DNA of 64,000 nucleotides from Dyadobacter arcticus (GTDB lineage: Bacteria > Bacteroidota > Bacteroidia > Cytophagales > Spirosomataceae), in assembly GCF_011762185.1 (NCBI RefSeq), contig NZ_JAASQJ010000003.1, positions 806,001 to 870,000 on the forward strand. The letters run 5' to 3'. Position 1 is the first letter of the stretch, and every line of letters starts with the position of its first letter. Shown piece after piece: positions 28,320 to 36,780 of the stretch. Position numbers and translations under genes: made by a program. A model generated the notes under the pieces. The model made no database searches, was not told the DNA's origin, and saw nothing but the letters and a program-made list of their open reading frames with translations.

Positions 28320-28440
28320 CCTCCCTCTCCTCCCTCTCCTCCCTTTCCTCCCTCTCCTCCCTCTCCTCCCTCTCCTCCCTTTCCTCCCTCTCCTCCCTTT
28401 CCTCCCTCTCCTCCCTTCCTCCCTCTCCTCCCTTCCTCCC
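28320..28440. repeat. Polypyrimidine minisatellite, 9-bp unit CCTCCCTYT
   Basis: Thirteen full units and a final partial one. Ten consecutive 9-base units are CCTCCCTCT or CCTCCCTTT; two later units are shortened to 8 bases (CCTCCCTT). The tract is 121 bases of pure pyrimidine on the plus strand. The complement, AGAGGGAGG, repeats a Shine-Dalgarno-like GGAGG and has GGG runs. It lies between the start of the membrane LuxR gene and the end of a lipoprotein gene. Confidence 0.95.
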
Positions 28441-28461
28441 TAAAACCGTTAAATTTCGAAC

Positions 28462-28830
28462 CTATATCTTAGGATTAATAATCTGATTAAGCCCTTGACA
28501 CATCTCTTTGATCCGAATGTAGGACTCGCGGCTATTTTCATTTTTATCCAGTTCAATCTCCAATTCCCCCGGCGAGGCCTCATAATCAAATTTTGTCCGA
28601 TCATCCAATATGGTGGTAAGATCAACATCGTCGTCATAACGAATGCTGCTTGGCGCGATCCGGCTGTTTATAAACCTTTCAACTTGCCGGCTCTTGCTTC
28701 GGGGAAATGTTGCGGTGTATCGGTAAACATTGTCACTATCGACCACCTTAATGTCAATGTTATCCGAATTACGACAGGAGACCAGGGTGAAAATAATCAA
28801 GCAAAGTGTGATTGTAATTTTTGTTTTCAT
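28462..28830 (-). CDS. Hypothetical small lipoprotein
   Basis: 122 residues with a lipoprotein signal ending at Cys19 (FTLVSC). The mature part is acidic, with a Tyr-rich beta strand and a C-terminal charged helix. No family was recognised. Similar short lipoproteins with a basic/aromatic strand pattern are common in Cytophagales. The minisatellite begins 21 bases downstream of its stop. Confidence 0.55.
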   Translation of the reverse strand: MKTKITITLCLIIFTLVSCRNSDNIDIKVVDSDNVYRYTATFPRSKSRQVERFINSRIAPSSIRYDDDVDLTTILDDRTKFDYEASPGELEIELDKNENSRESYIRIKEMCQGLNQIINPKI

Positions 28831-28933
28831 GGCTAAAAGTGTTTTGCAAGGTACTATGCAATATACAGTAGTGAGATTGTATAAGCAAGCAACTAGGTGA
28901 ATATTAAATGCAGAGTTGCTTGTGGTAAGCTTT

Positions 28934-30778
28934 CTAGTCGTTGATTACAAGTTTCCTAGTTACGCTTTGATCGCAGTATACTATCCTCAAAAAATATGTC
29001 CCAGACGAGAATTTGCTAATGTCAAGCTGATCTTGCGGATATGGCCAGTTCGATACAACCTCTCCCTTGACGTTTATCAATTCCATTTTCTGGAAGCCTT
29101 CTGCATCTGGCAGGCTAACCTTTAATATGTCGGAAACCGGATTAGGGTACACTAAGAGCAATGATTCGTTCATTAGCTTTTCAAACTTTACCATTTTGAT
29201 TAAGCTGTAACAGTAAGTTTGATCTAAATCGATCATTTTGAGACGGTAAAGCACTTCTCCTGCGATGGAAACAGTATCAATGAATTCATAGGATCTGATA
29301 GTATCGGATATAGCCGCAGCGTCACGAGTTCCTATCACTTCCCATTCCTTTCCGCTACTGCTTCTTTGGATTACAAATAAATCGCTATTGAATTCGCCAT
29401 TTGTTTCCCATTTCAGGCGGACACTTTTTTCGAGCTTTTCAGCCTGAAAGCTGATCAATTTCACAGGCAAGGCTGCGTCATTTTGATATCTGGCCAGTGC
29501 GAAGTCATAGTCGGTGCCCTTTCTGGCATATCCTCCTACGATGATCCTCGCATTTTGTTGTAACGCTATGCAGCTTCCGAAGTCGAGACTACCAATAAAA
29601 TCCGTGGAAATCTTGCCACTGTCCCCAAAGCCCAGATCTAAGCTGCCATTACTATTGTAGCGGCATAATGCAAAATCTACGGTCGATCCATTGTTTTTTG
29701 CTGTAAAACCAGCGGCGAGAATTTTGCTGTCAGGCTGCAAAATGAGCGCACTCCCTTCATCATCGGTATTATCGAATGAGGTAATCACAATACCATCTTG
29801 TCCAAAAACAGGGTCAAGTTGCCCATCGGATTTGTATCTGAGAAGTAAAAAATCCGTGTACCCATACTTCACAGCCTTGGTTTTACCTAAAACCAGTATC
29901 CTATTATTCGGTTGCACCGCAATTGCGGCAGCGACATCATTTTTTCCAATAGCAGTTTGTACAATTCCTCCATTTCCAAAGGAGTTATCTAACAGTCCGT
30001 TCTGTGTCAGTCTTATCAATGCAACTACATTTGAAATTTCGTCCTGCGCTGCATTTATTTGCTCGGTATAACCGGCTCCGACGATTTTCCCGTCAGACTG
30101 CAATGCGATCGATCTGATGGATTGCACCAAACCCGCTTCTCCGATTTCTACAATTACTTTTCCCTCGATACCGAATGAGTCGTCAAGCGAACCATTGGCG
30201 TTGTATCGTGCCATAGCCATGTTAAGGTCATTGTTCACAGCATCCTGAGAATACCCTGCTAGAATAATTTTGCCGTCGGGTTGCAACAAAATGATATTTG
30301 CCACTTCACTGAATTCGTCTCCAAAATCCGTGCTAACAATTCCGCTGACTCCGAAGGTGAGATCCCGGGCTCCGTTTGTTGTATACCTCACCATTGCAAA
30401 ATCATAGCTTAGCCCATTCCATGAGTATCCAGCCGCTAAGATTTTGCCATCGGGTTGAAGAGCTCCTGAAAATGGAATATCTTCTTCCGGACCGACAATG
30501 GTTTTAACGATTCCATTTTGGCCGAATGACTGGTCAAGGGAACCGTCTACATTGTATCTAATTAGGGTAAAATAGCCCTGCTGATAAGACGGGACACAAT
30601 ATCCGATCAAAACAACCTTTCCGTCGGGTTGAATCAAAATTTTGTTGGTAGCATTTCTTACCTGATCCACGTCGGTCACAACTTTACCTCCTTGACCGAA
30701 TGTAGGATCCAGTGCTCCTGATTGGCCGAACGCGTCATTCCATAGCAGGGTAATAACAAATAGTAATGCTCTTTTCAT
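28934..30778 (-). CDS. T9SS-exported delta-60 repeat protein
   Basis: 614 residues with a signal peptide ending near AFGQ. About seven copies of a roughly 55-residue delta-60 repeat (NGSLDxSFGxxGxV...QPDGKIxxAG) make a beta-propeller-like domain (about 20-425). An LPVKLISFQAE hinge, an Fn3-like domain and a C-terminal sorting domain with YPNPVSDIL and a final RKLVIND strand follow. The protein is therefore probably delivered to the surface by the type IX system. The biological role of delta-60 repeats is not known. Confidence 0.85.
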   Translation of the reverse strand: MKRALLFVITLLWNDAFGQSGALDPTFGQGGKVVTDVDQVRNATNKILIQPDGKVVLIGYCVPSYQQGYFTLIRYNVDGSLDQSFGQNGIVKTIVGPEEDIPFSGALQPDGKILAAGYSWNGLSYDFAMVRYTTNGARDLTFGVSGIVSTDFGDEFSEVANIILLQPDGKIILAGYSQDAVNNDLNMAMARYNANGSLDDSFGIEGKVIVEIGEAGLVQSIRSIALQSDGKIVGAGYTEQINAAQDEISNVVALIRLTQNGLLDNSFGNGGIVQTAIGKNDVAAAIAVQPNNRILVLGKTKAVKYGYTDFLLLRYKSDGQLDPVFGQDGIVITSFDNTDDEGSALILQPDSKILAAGFTAKNNGSTVDFALCRYNSNGSLDLGFGDSGKISTDFIGSLDFGSCIALQQNARIIVGGYARKGTDYDFALARYQNDAALPVKLISFQAEKLEKSVRLKWETNGEFNSDLFVIQRSSSGKEWEVIGTRDAAAISDTIRSYEFIDTVSIAGEVLYRLKMIDLDQTYCYSLIKMVKFEKLMNESLLLVYPNPVSDILKVSLPDAEGFQKMELINVKGEVVSNWPYPQDQLDISKFSSGTYFLRIVYCDQSVTRKLVIND

Positions 30779-30974
30779 TTCCGAAATTGTTTTTGTGAAA
30801 GATGTCGGAAACTATCTGGTCAGAACTATATTTTTCGTTTCGATGATTTGCCGGTATGATGTTTTATCCATCGGCGTAATGCCTCCATCTGATTGGCAAA
30901 AACAACCTTTTTACTACCTTGTAATTTCGCTGATTATTAGAATATCAAATTCACCAACTCCTAATTACCTAAAA

Positions 30975-32876
30975 ATGATTTCCAAAGTATTAGCTTGCAT
31001 ACTTTTATCGTTACTGTGCCTGACCAATTCCCACGCCCAAACCAAACCCAACCCAGATTCCCTCTACATCCGCGAGCATTACAATAAGATAGAGCGGATG
31101 GTGCCTATGCGCGACGGGGTCAAGCTTTTTACTGCCATTTATTTACCAAAAGATATTTCTGTTGCGAAAACTTTCCCGATTCTGCTGAACAGGACACCTT
31201 ATGGGGTAGCTCCTTATGGGGAAACGCTTTTCAAAGCAAACATCGGGCCGAGCATGTATTTTGCCAGGGATGGCTATATTATTGTATATCAAGATGTTCG
31301 GGGAAAATTTATGTCAGAGGGAGACTTTGAAGCAAATCGTCCCATTATCCCTAATAAAAAGTCCAAAGCGGATTATGATGAGAGCTCGGACACTTATGAC
31401 ACCATTGAATGGCTCCTCAAAAACATTGAAGGAAACAATGGTAAGGTTGGGTCCTGGGGAATTTCGGCTCCGGGTTACTACACCACCATGACGGCCATCG
31501 ACGCACACCCTGCATTGAAGGTCGCGTCTCCGCAAGCACCTGTAACCGACTGGTTTATGGGGGACGACCGCCATCATAACGGCGCATTTTTCCTGATGGG
31601 GACTTTTGCGTTTTTATCATCATATGGCGCGCCGCGACCTGTTCCCGAACCGAAAGGCGCGCCGCAGTTCGCAGCTTACGGCACGCCGGATTCTTATGAA
31701 TTTTACAAAAATCTCGGGCCGTTGAAGAATGTAAACGAGAAGATATTCAAAAACCAGAACCGCATCTGGAACCAGATGATGGACAACGACACCTACAATG
31801 ACTTCTGGAAAGCGCGCACTCCGGTACCACATTTAAAGAATATTAAATCTGCCGTAATGGTGGTTGGAGGCTGGTTTGATCAGGAAGATCTTTATGGCCC
31901 TTTAAAAACGTATCAGGGCATTGAAAACAATAAACCGAAATCTCCAAACATGCTTGTCATGGGGCCGTGGATTCATGGGGGCTGGGCGCGCGGGGCGGGA
32001 GAAAATCTGGGAAACATTCGTTTTGGTTCTAAAACCAGTGCTTTTTATCAGAAAGAAATTGAATTTCCCTTCTTCAGTCATTATTTGAAAGAAACACCCG
32101 ATCCGGCTCTTCCAAAGGCCTATATATTTGAAACCGGATCTAATGAATGGAAGAAGTATGACCAGTGGCCGCCTAAAAATACGGTAGAGAAAAAGCTGTA
32201 CCTGCATCCAGATGGCACATTATCATTCACTCCGACCATGACTACCATGCAAGTGGGCGCCAAACCTAATTTTCAGGAATATACCAGCGATCCGGCCAAA
32301 CCGGTCCCGTATACCTCCGAAATACGGATCATTCGCGGAAGTGATTTTATGTATGAAGATCAGCGTTTTGCTGCCACCCGGCCAGATGTGTTGGTTTTCC
32401 AATCAGAAGTTCTTACTGAAAATGTAACCATCTCAGGGAATGTCTTTGCCGATCTGTTTGTCTCCACAACCGGAACGGATGCCGATTTTGTAGTGAAATT
32501 GATTGACGTCTATCCCGGTGATGCACCCAATGACAGCCCGATTAACCCTAATATGAAAATGGGAGGTTTTCAGCTGCTGATCCGCGGCGAAGTAATGCGT
32601 TCGAAATTCCGGAAGAGCTTTTCACAACCGGAACCGATGAGGCCCGGAAAGATTGAAAATGTAAAATTTGATATGCAGGATGCGGCCCACAATTTCAAAA
32701 AAGGCCATAAGATCATGATCCAGATACAAAGCTCCTGGTTCCCGCTCGTGGATCGCAATCCTCAGAAATTTGTAAACATTTACAAAGCTTCGGAAAAGGA
32801 TTTTCAAGCTGCCCAGCATCGCGTTTATTTGTCCGGGAGTAGCTCTTCCTATGTTGGGGTTAGGGTTTTGGACTAG
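30975..32876 (+). CDS. Secreted X-Pro dipeptidyl-peptidase-like hydrolase (CocE/NonD, S15 family)
   Basis: 633 residues from the ATG at 30975, chosen because a clear signal peptide (MISKVLACILLSLLCLT, cleavage after SHAQ) starts there. An alpha/beta-hydrolase domain has the nucleophile in GSWGISAPGY, a helical lid, and a candidate His in MGPWIHGGWARG. A C-terminal jelly-roll domain (about 400-633) matches the X-Pro peptidase C domain. Substrates in this family include peptides, beta-lactams and esters; which applies is unknown. It is periplasmic. Confidence 0.85.
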   Translation: MISKVLACILLSLLCLTNSHAQTKPNPDSLYIREHYNKIERMVPMRDGVKLFTAIYLPKDISVAKTFPILLNRTPYGVAPYGETLFKANIGPSMYFARDGYIIVYQDVRGKFMSEGDFEANRPIIPNKKSKADYDESSDTYDTIEWLLKNIEGNNGKVGSWGISAPGYYTTMTAIDAHPALKVASPQAPVTDWFMGDDRHHNGAFFLMGTFAFLSSYGAPRPVPEPKGAPQFAAYGTPDSYEFYKNLGPLKNVNEKIFKNQNRIWNQMMDNDTYNDFWKARTPVPHLKNIKSAVMVVGGWFDQEDLYGPLKTYQGIENNKPKSPNMLVMGPWIHGGWARGAGENLGNIRFGSKTSAFYQKEIEFPFFSHYLKETPDPALPKAYIFETGSNEWKKYDQWPPKNTVEKKLYLHPDGTLSFTPTMTTMQVGAKPNFQEYTSDPAKPVPYTSEIRIIRGSDFMYEDQRFAATRPDVLVFQSEVLTENVTISGNVFADLFVSTTGTDADFVVKLIDVYPGDAPNDSPINPNMKMGGFQLLIRGEVMRSKFRKSFSQPEPMRPGKIENVKFDMQDAAHNFKKGHKIMIQIQSSWFPLVDRNPQKFVNIYKASEKDFQAAQHRVYLSGSSSSYVGVRVLD

Positions 32877-32907
32877 CTTGTTTCACGCACAAATCAGCTC
32901 CAACTGC

Positions 32908-34245
32908 CTACAATTTGAATTCGTCGATCTTCCGGTATAATGTAGCTATGCCAACCTCCAAAAGCCGCGCGGCTTCGGCCCTATTACCTTTTGTATAATT
33001 TAAGACTTTTTGAAAATGCAACTTTTCGGCACTGGCGAGTGAAAATGCCGACATACTTTTTATGCCACCATTGCGGCCGTGAAGCAGTTCAATCGGCAGA
33101 CTTTCGACGTCGAGTTCCGTTCCGTCCGTAAGAATGACGCTTCTTTCGATCACATTTTTGAGCTCGCGGATATTGCCATTCCAGGAATTGGCTTCCAACG
33201 CTGAGATAAATCCGGGGGATAATGTCCTGATCTTTTTATTTGCTTTTAACCCAAATCTTGAAGCAAATGCAATCGCCAATGCTTCAATATCTTCAACCCG
33301 CTCCCGTAATGCCGGAATGGTAATTTGAAAAACGGATAATCTGTAAAATAAGTCGCTCCTGAAATCCCCTGACTCAATTTCCTTTTGGAGATCACGGTTC
33401 GTTGCGGCGATGACGCGCACATTCACTTTGGTGGGATGGGTTTCGCCAATCTTTATAAATTCACCGGATTCCAGCACGCGCAGCAATTTGGCCTGCAACT
33501 CAGGAGCAAGCTCCCCAATTTCATCCAGAAAGATAGTACCTGCATTTGCTTCTTCAAAAAGCCCTTTTTTGTCACGGATAGCCCCTGTAAATGCGCCAGC
33601 CTTATGTCCAAACATTTCACTTTCCAGCAAATCCTTCCCAAAAGCAGAGCAATTTATTGCGACGAAAGACTTCCTGGACCTATTGCTTGCCTGATGAATG
33701 GATTGGGCAAAAACCTCTTTTCCAGTTCCAGTTTCGCCTAATAACAAAACCGTTGTATCCGTTGGTGCAACGCGTTTTGCCAGGTCGATGCTTGCTTGTA
33801 TCCTTTTCGATTTACCAATAATCGAGTCAAACGAGAACTTATCGCCAACCTGTTTTTCAAGATTATTAATCCTCTTATTCAGCTCGGCCTTTTCCATTGC
33901 CTTATATAGCAGCGGAACGATCTTATTGTTGTCGTCGCCTTTTGTGATGTAATCGAAAGCGCCGTTTTTTATAGCCTGGACGCCATCAGGAATGTTGCCG
34001 TAAGCCGTCAGCAAGATAACTTCTACAAGCGGGTGCTTTTCCCGCAAGATTTTTAGGAAATCAACACCGTTGCCATCTGGCAGCTTTACGTCACAAAGCA
34101 CCACATCAATGTTCGATTGATCAAGTTTTTTCAGAGCTGATTTTAAATCCCCGGCTTCCAGTACATCGAAGCCTTCGAGCTTGATAACGCGCCCAAGCAA
34201 TCCCCTTAACTTCTCTTCATCGTCAATGATCAGAACTTTATTCAT
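32908..34245 (-). CDS. NtrC-type sigma-54-dependent response regulator
   Basis: 445 residues. A receiver (1-120, phospho-Asp in VVLCDVKLPDGNG) is followed by an AAA+ domain (about 140-370) with Walker A GETGTGKE, the sigma-54 contact loop GAFTGA and Walker B FLDEIGEL, and a Fis-type HTH (NRAEAARLLEVGIATLYRKI). It activates RNA polymerase bound to sigma-54 when phosphorylated. It lies 43 bases downstream of a single receiver gene and may be the output of the CNMP-kinase block upstream. Confidence 0.9.
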   Translation of the reverse strand: MNKVLIIDDEEKLRGLLGRVIKLEGFDVLEAGDLKSALKKLDQSNIDVVLCDVKLPDGNGVDFLKILREKHPLVEVILLTAYGNIPDGVQAIKNGAFDYITKGDDNNKIVPLLYKAMEKAELNKRINNLEKQVGDKFSFDSIIGKSKRIQASIDLAKRVAPTDTTVLLLGETGTGKEVFAQSIHQASNRSRKSFVAINCSAFGKDLLESEMFGHKAGAFTGAIRDKKGLFEEANAGTIFLDEIGELAPELQAKLLRVLESGEFIKIGETHPTKVNVRVIAATNRDLQKEIESGDFRSDLFYRLSVFQITIPALRERVEDIEALAIAFASRFGLKANKKIRTLSPGFISALEANSWNGNIRELKNVIERSVILTDGTELDVESLPIELLHGRNGGIKSMSAFSLASAEKLHFQKVLNYTKGNRAEAARLLEVGIATLYRKIDEFKL

Positions 34246-34288
34246 TTGGGTAAGATCTTAACAAGGCAGGAAGGAATATTGGGGCGGG

Positions 34289-34714
34289 CTAAGAATAATT
34301 ATTTGGATGCAGGCAACATTGCCAGTAATCAAAAATGGCTTTGAACCTTTGCTTTAAGTCCCTGAAACTGTTCTCCTTTTTGAAAAAACCCTGAATAGTT
34401 GACTCATAAGCCTCGTCAATCACCACAGGGTTGTCGGCAGTGCTGAGAAATATAAATGGAATGGCCTTTTTTCTCAGGTATTCATTCGTGTCGATCCGAT
34501 CCCTGAGTTCCAGTCCGTTCATGACAGGCATGTTGATATCGCAAATAATCAGGAACGGTTGTTCCATTGTTGTTTCAAGATGTAGTAACGCCTCTAGTCC
34601 GTTACCGAAGAATAGAAGCTTGTTGGGAATTTCCAGTTCCTCTATCACACTTTTAATTAAAAACTGATCGTCAGCATCGTCTTCTATGGATATGATCGGT
34701 CCTTTTATTGACAT
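34289..34714 (-). CDS. Single-domain response regulator
   Basis: 141 residues, receiver only (SIEDDADDQFLI, phospho-Asp in IICDINMPVMNGLELR, Ser/Thr in FLSTAD, Lys in FKKEN). It is the Rcp1-like subclass common in Bacteroidota, with a long C-terminal helix. Its position between the zinc-finger/flavoprotein genes and the NtrC-type regulator suggests a phosphate relay intermediate. This is inferred from order only. Confidence 0.85.
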   Translation of the reverse strand: MSIKGPIISIEDDADDQFLIKSVIEELEIPNKLLFFGNGLEALLHLETTMEQPFLIICDINMPVMNGLELRDRIDTNEYLRKKAIPFIFLSTADNPVVIDEAYESTIQGFFKKENSFRDLKQRFKAIFDYWQCCLHPNNYS

Positions 34715-34819
34715 TATGGGGTTGTTAAGTTATCGGCTTTGCGGTAAATATCGCATTAATTCGGCCTAATACCAATCCAGCTTCACTTGCAAATGATCCG
34801 TTGCGAATGGGGTTTAATT

Positions 34820-35089
34820 CTAGGTATATGTCACAAATGCTTCATCTTCATAACACCACAACCACTTTTCATCGGGTTCAGCGGAAATGACCACCGGATG
34901 GCCGGTCTGATTGAAATGCTGCGTCATGTGCTTGGCGGGAGAAGTGTCGCAACATAAAGTAACCCCGCAGGTCTGGCAGGTGCGTAGATGAACCCAGTGC
35001 CCACCGACTCTCCTACACTCCTCGCATTGATTTTCAACAGGGGTTTTGATATCTGTTATTGCTTCAATGTGTTTACAAATCTCCCCCAT
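34820..35089 (-). CDS. UBP-type zinc finger protein
   Basis: 89 residues that are nearly all a ZnF-UBP domain: CKH, CEEC, CQTCG, LCC, then H-x3-H and GHPV, followed by WLWCYEDE matching the eukaryotic W-C-Y segment. In eukaryotes this fold binds the free C-terminal Gly-Gly of ubiquitin. Bacterial stand-alone copies are uncharacterised. The start overlaps the upstream flavoprotein stop as TAATG, so the two proteins are made together and probably work together. Confidence 0.88.
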   Translation of the reverse strand: MGEICKHIEAITDIKTPVENQCEECRRVGGHWVHLRTCQTCGVTLCCDTSPAKHMTQHFNQTGHPVVISAEPDEKWLWCYEDEAFVTYT

Positions 35090-36750
35090 TACACTTCACT
35101 TAAATATTGATGAACAAAACTAATCGACATAGAACCCTCTCCTACTGCGGAGGTAACCCGGTTCATCGCGCCTGCACGCACATCTCCGGCTGCAAAAATA
35201 CCCGGTGAACTCGTTTCCAGCAAATAAGGGTCACGCTGGGATTTCCATATCTGCTTAAAATTGACATGACTTTTCATATCCCGCCCGGTTTCAATAAACC
35301 CTTTGCCATTTTTAATGATTTCAAGGCCGATCCAATCGGTATATGGCTTTGCACCAATGAAAATAAATAGTGCATCTGCCGGCACCGTTCGCTCTTCACT
35401 GGTATTCAAGTCCACCAGTTTCAATGCTTCCAAATGATCGGTTCCCGATGCTTCAACAATTTCGGTACAGCCCATAATGGTGATATTGTCCGTCCCTTTA
35501 ATCTGGTCGATCAGATAAGAGGACATGGAGGATGTGAGATCGTTTTTACGGATCAGTATGTAGACGTTTTTCGCGAATTTGGACAAATACATCGCAGCCT
35601 GACCTGCAGAATTCCCACCTCCGAGCACATATGCATCCTTATTCCCGCAGGAAGAGGCTTCGGTGCTCGCGGCTCCATAATAAATTCCTTTGCCCGTAAA
35701 ATCCTCGATACCTTTTGTTTCCAGCTTGCGATAATCCACGCCGGTCGTGATTACCACGGCTTTTGCATTCACCTCATTGCCATCGCCCAAAACAATGGTT
35801 TTATACTTATCTTTTAATTTAATCTCCTTCACAAACTGGGGAGATAGAAATTCAGTACCGAAACGCGTTGCCTGGGTGATTGCACGGCGCGTTAGTTCGG
35901 CTCCGCTTAACCCAGTTGGGAAGCCAAGGTAATTTTCAATTCTCGAACTGGTACCAGCTTGACCACCAGGCGCTTTGCGCTCGATCAGTAAAGTACTTAA
36001 ACCTTCGGAGGCACCGTAAACGGAGGCTGCCAGACCCGCGGGACCGGCCCCGATTATTACAACATCGTAAATCTGCTGTTTTGTTTTCGCATTCAACCCG
36101 ATACGGGATGCAATGTCAATCAGGGATGGAGTTTTCAATAAAGAGCCGTCTTCGAAGACCACAGCAGGGAAATCTACCGGACAAAGGCTATTGGTTGCAG
36201 CGATCTGTTTCCCAATCTCATTGGTTTCGGCATCCAGCCACGCGAAAGGCACCAGGTTACCTGCAAGGAAATCCTTAATCTCGTGTGCTTTGGGCGAAAA
36301 TTGATAACCTATGACTTTAATACCTTTGAAATCAGGTCGATAATTGGCCTGCCAATCATGCAGAAGTTCGTCGATAGCTGGATATAGCTTTTCCTCCGGA
36401 GGATCCCAGGGTTTCATGAGATAATAATCCAGCCGAACATCATTAATGGCTTTAATTGCAGCTTCTGTATCCGAATATGCGGTCAGCAGCACCCTTTTGG
36501 CAAAAGGAAAAAGTACCATGGCTTTTTCCAAAAACTCAACGCCTTGCATTTCAGGCATTCTTTGGTCCGAAACGAATATGGCGACTTCTTCACCTTTATT
36601 CTGAAGCTCCAATAAGCTCTCCATCGCCTCGGCAACTGAAGTTGTACTTAAAACCTTGTATTTATCCCTATAATGCGTTTTAAGATCACGGCTTATAGCT
36701 CTCAGTACCTGCGGATCGTCGTCAATTGAAAATATAATGGGCAAACCCAT
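35089..36750 (-). CDS. Receiver fused to thioredoxin-reductase-like FAD oxidoreductase lacking CxxC
   Basis: 553 residues: a receiver (1-130, phospho-Asp62 in SDQRMPEMQG), a glutaredoxin-like segment without a cysteine pair (about 140-220), then a thioredoxin-reductase fold (225-553) with FAD motif IGAGPAGLA and NAD(P)H motif LGGGNSAGQA. Counting back from the NAD(P)H glycines, the CATC of thioredoxin reductases aligns with AAST at 360-363. It cannot pass electrons to thioredoxin in the usual way. It lies 30 bases after the CNMP kinase and overlaps the UBP zinc-finger gene by one base. Confidence 0.88.
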   Translation of the reverse strand: MGLPIIFSIDDDPQVLRAISRDLKTHYRDKYKVLSTTSVAEAMESLLELQNKGEEVAIFVSDQRMPEMQGVEFLEKAMVLFPFAKRVLLTAYSDTEAAIKAINDVRLDYYLMKPWDPPEEKLYPAIDELLHDWQANYRPDFKGIKVIGYQFSPKAHEIKDFLAGNLVPFAWLDAETNEIGKQIAATNSLCPVDFPAVVFEDGSLLKTPSLIDIASRIGLNAKTKQQIYDVVIIGAGPAGLAASVYGASEGLSTLLIERKAPGGQAGTSSRIENYLGFPTGLSGAELTRRAITQATRFGTEFLSPQFVKEIKLKDKYKTIVLGDGNEVNAKAVVITTGVDYRKLETKGIEDFTGKGIYYGAASTEASSCGNKDAYVLGGGNSAGQAAMYLSKFAKNVYILIRKNDLTSSMSSYLIDQIKGTDNITIMGCTEIVEASGTDHLEALKLVDLNTSEERTVPADALFIFIGAKPYTDWIGLEIIKNGKGFIETGRDMKSHVNFKQIWKSQRDPYLLETSSPGIFAAGDVRAGAMNRVTSAVGEGSMSISFVHQYLSEV

Positions 36751-36780
36751 AGGAAGATTGTTGTTAAGATTTAAATCAAT

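Noticed and set aside
28320..28440. Possible CRISPR array
   Set aside because: Units are 8-9 bases with no spacers and no cas genes; it is a minisatellite.
28202..28486. Plus-strand frame with SSLSSLSSL repeats across the minisatellite
   Set aside because: The repeated residues are a direct read-out of the 9-base DNA repeat, the frame crosses a minus-strand gene start and has no protein-like flanks.
30795..30974. 60-residue N-terminal extension of the S15-type hydrolase
   Set aside because: The ATG at 30975 opens a clean signal peptide, which would be buried by the extension.
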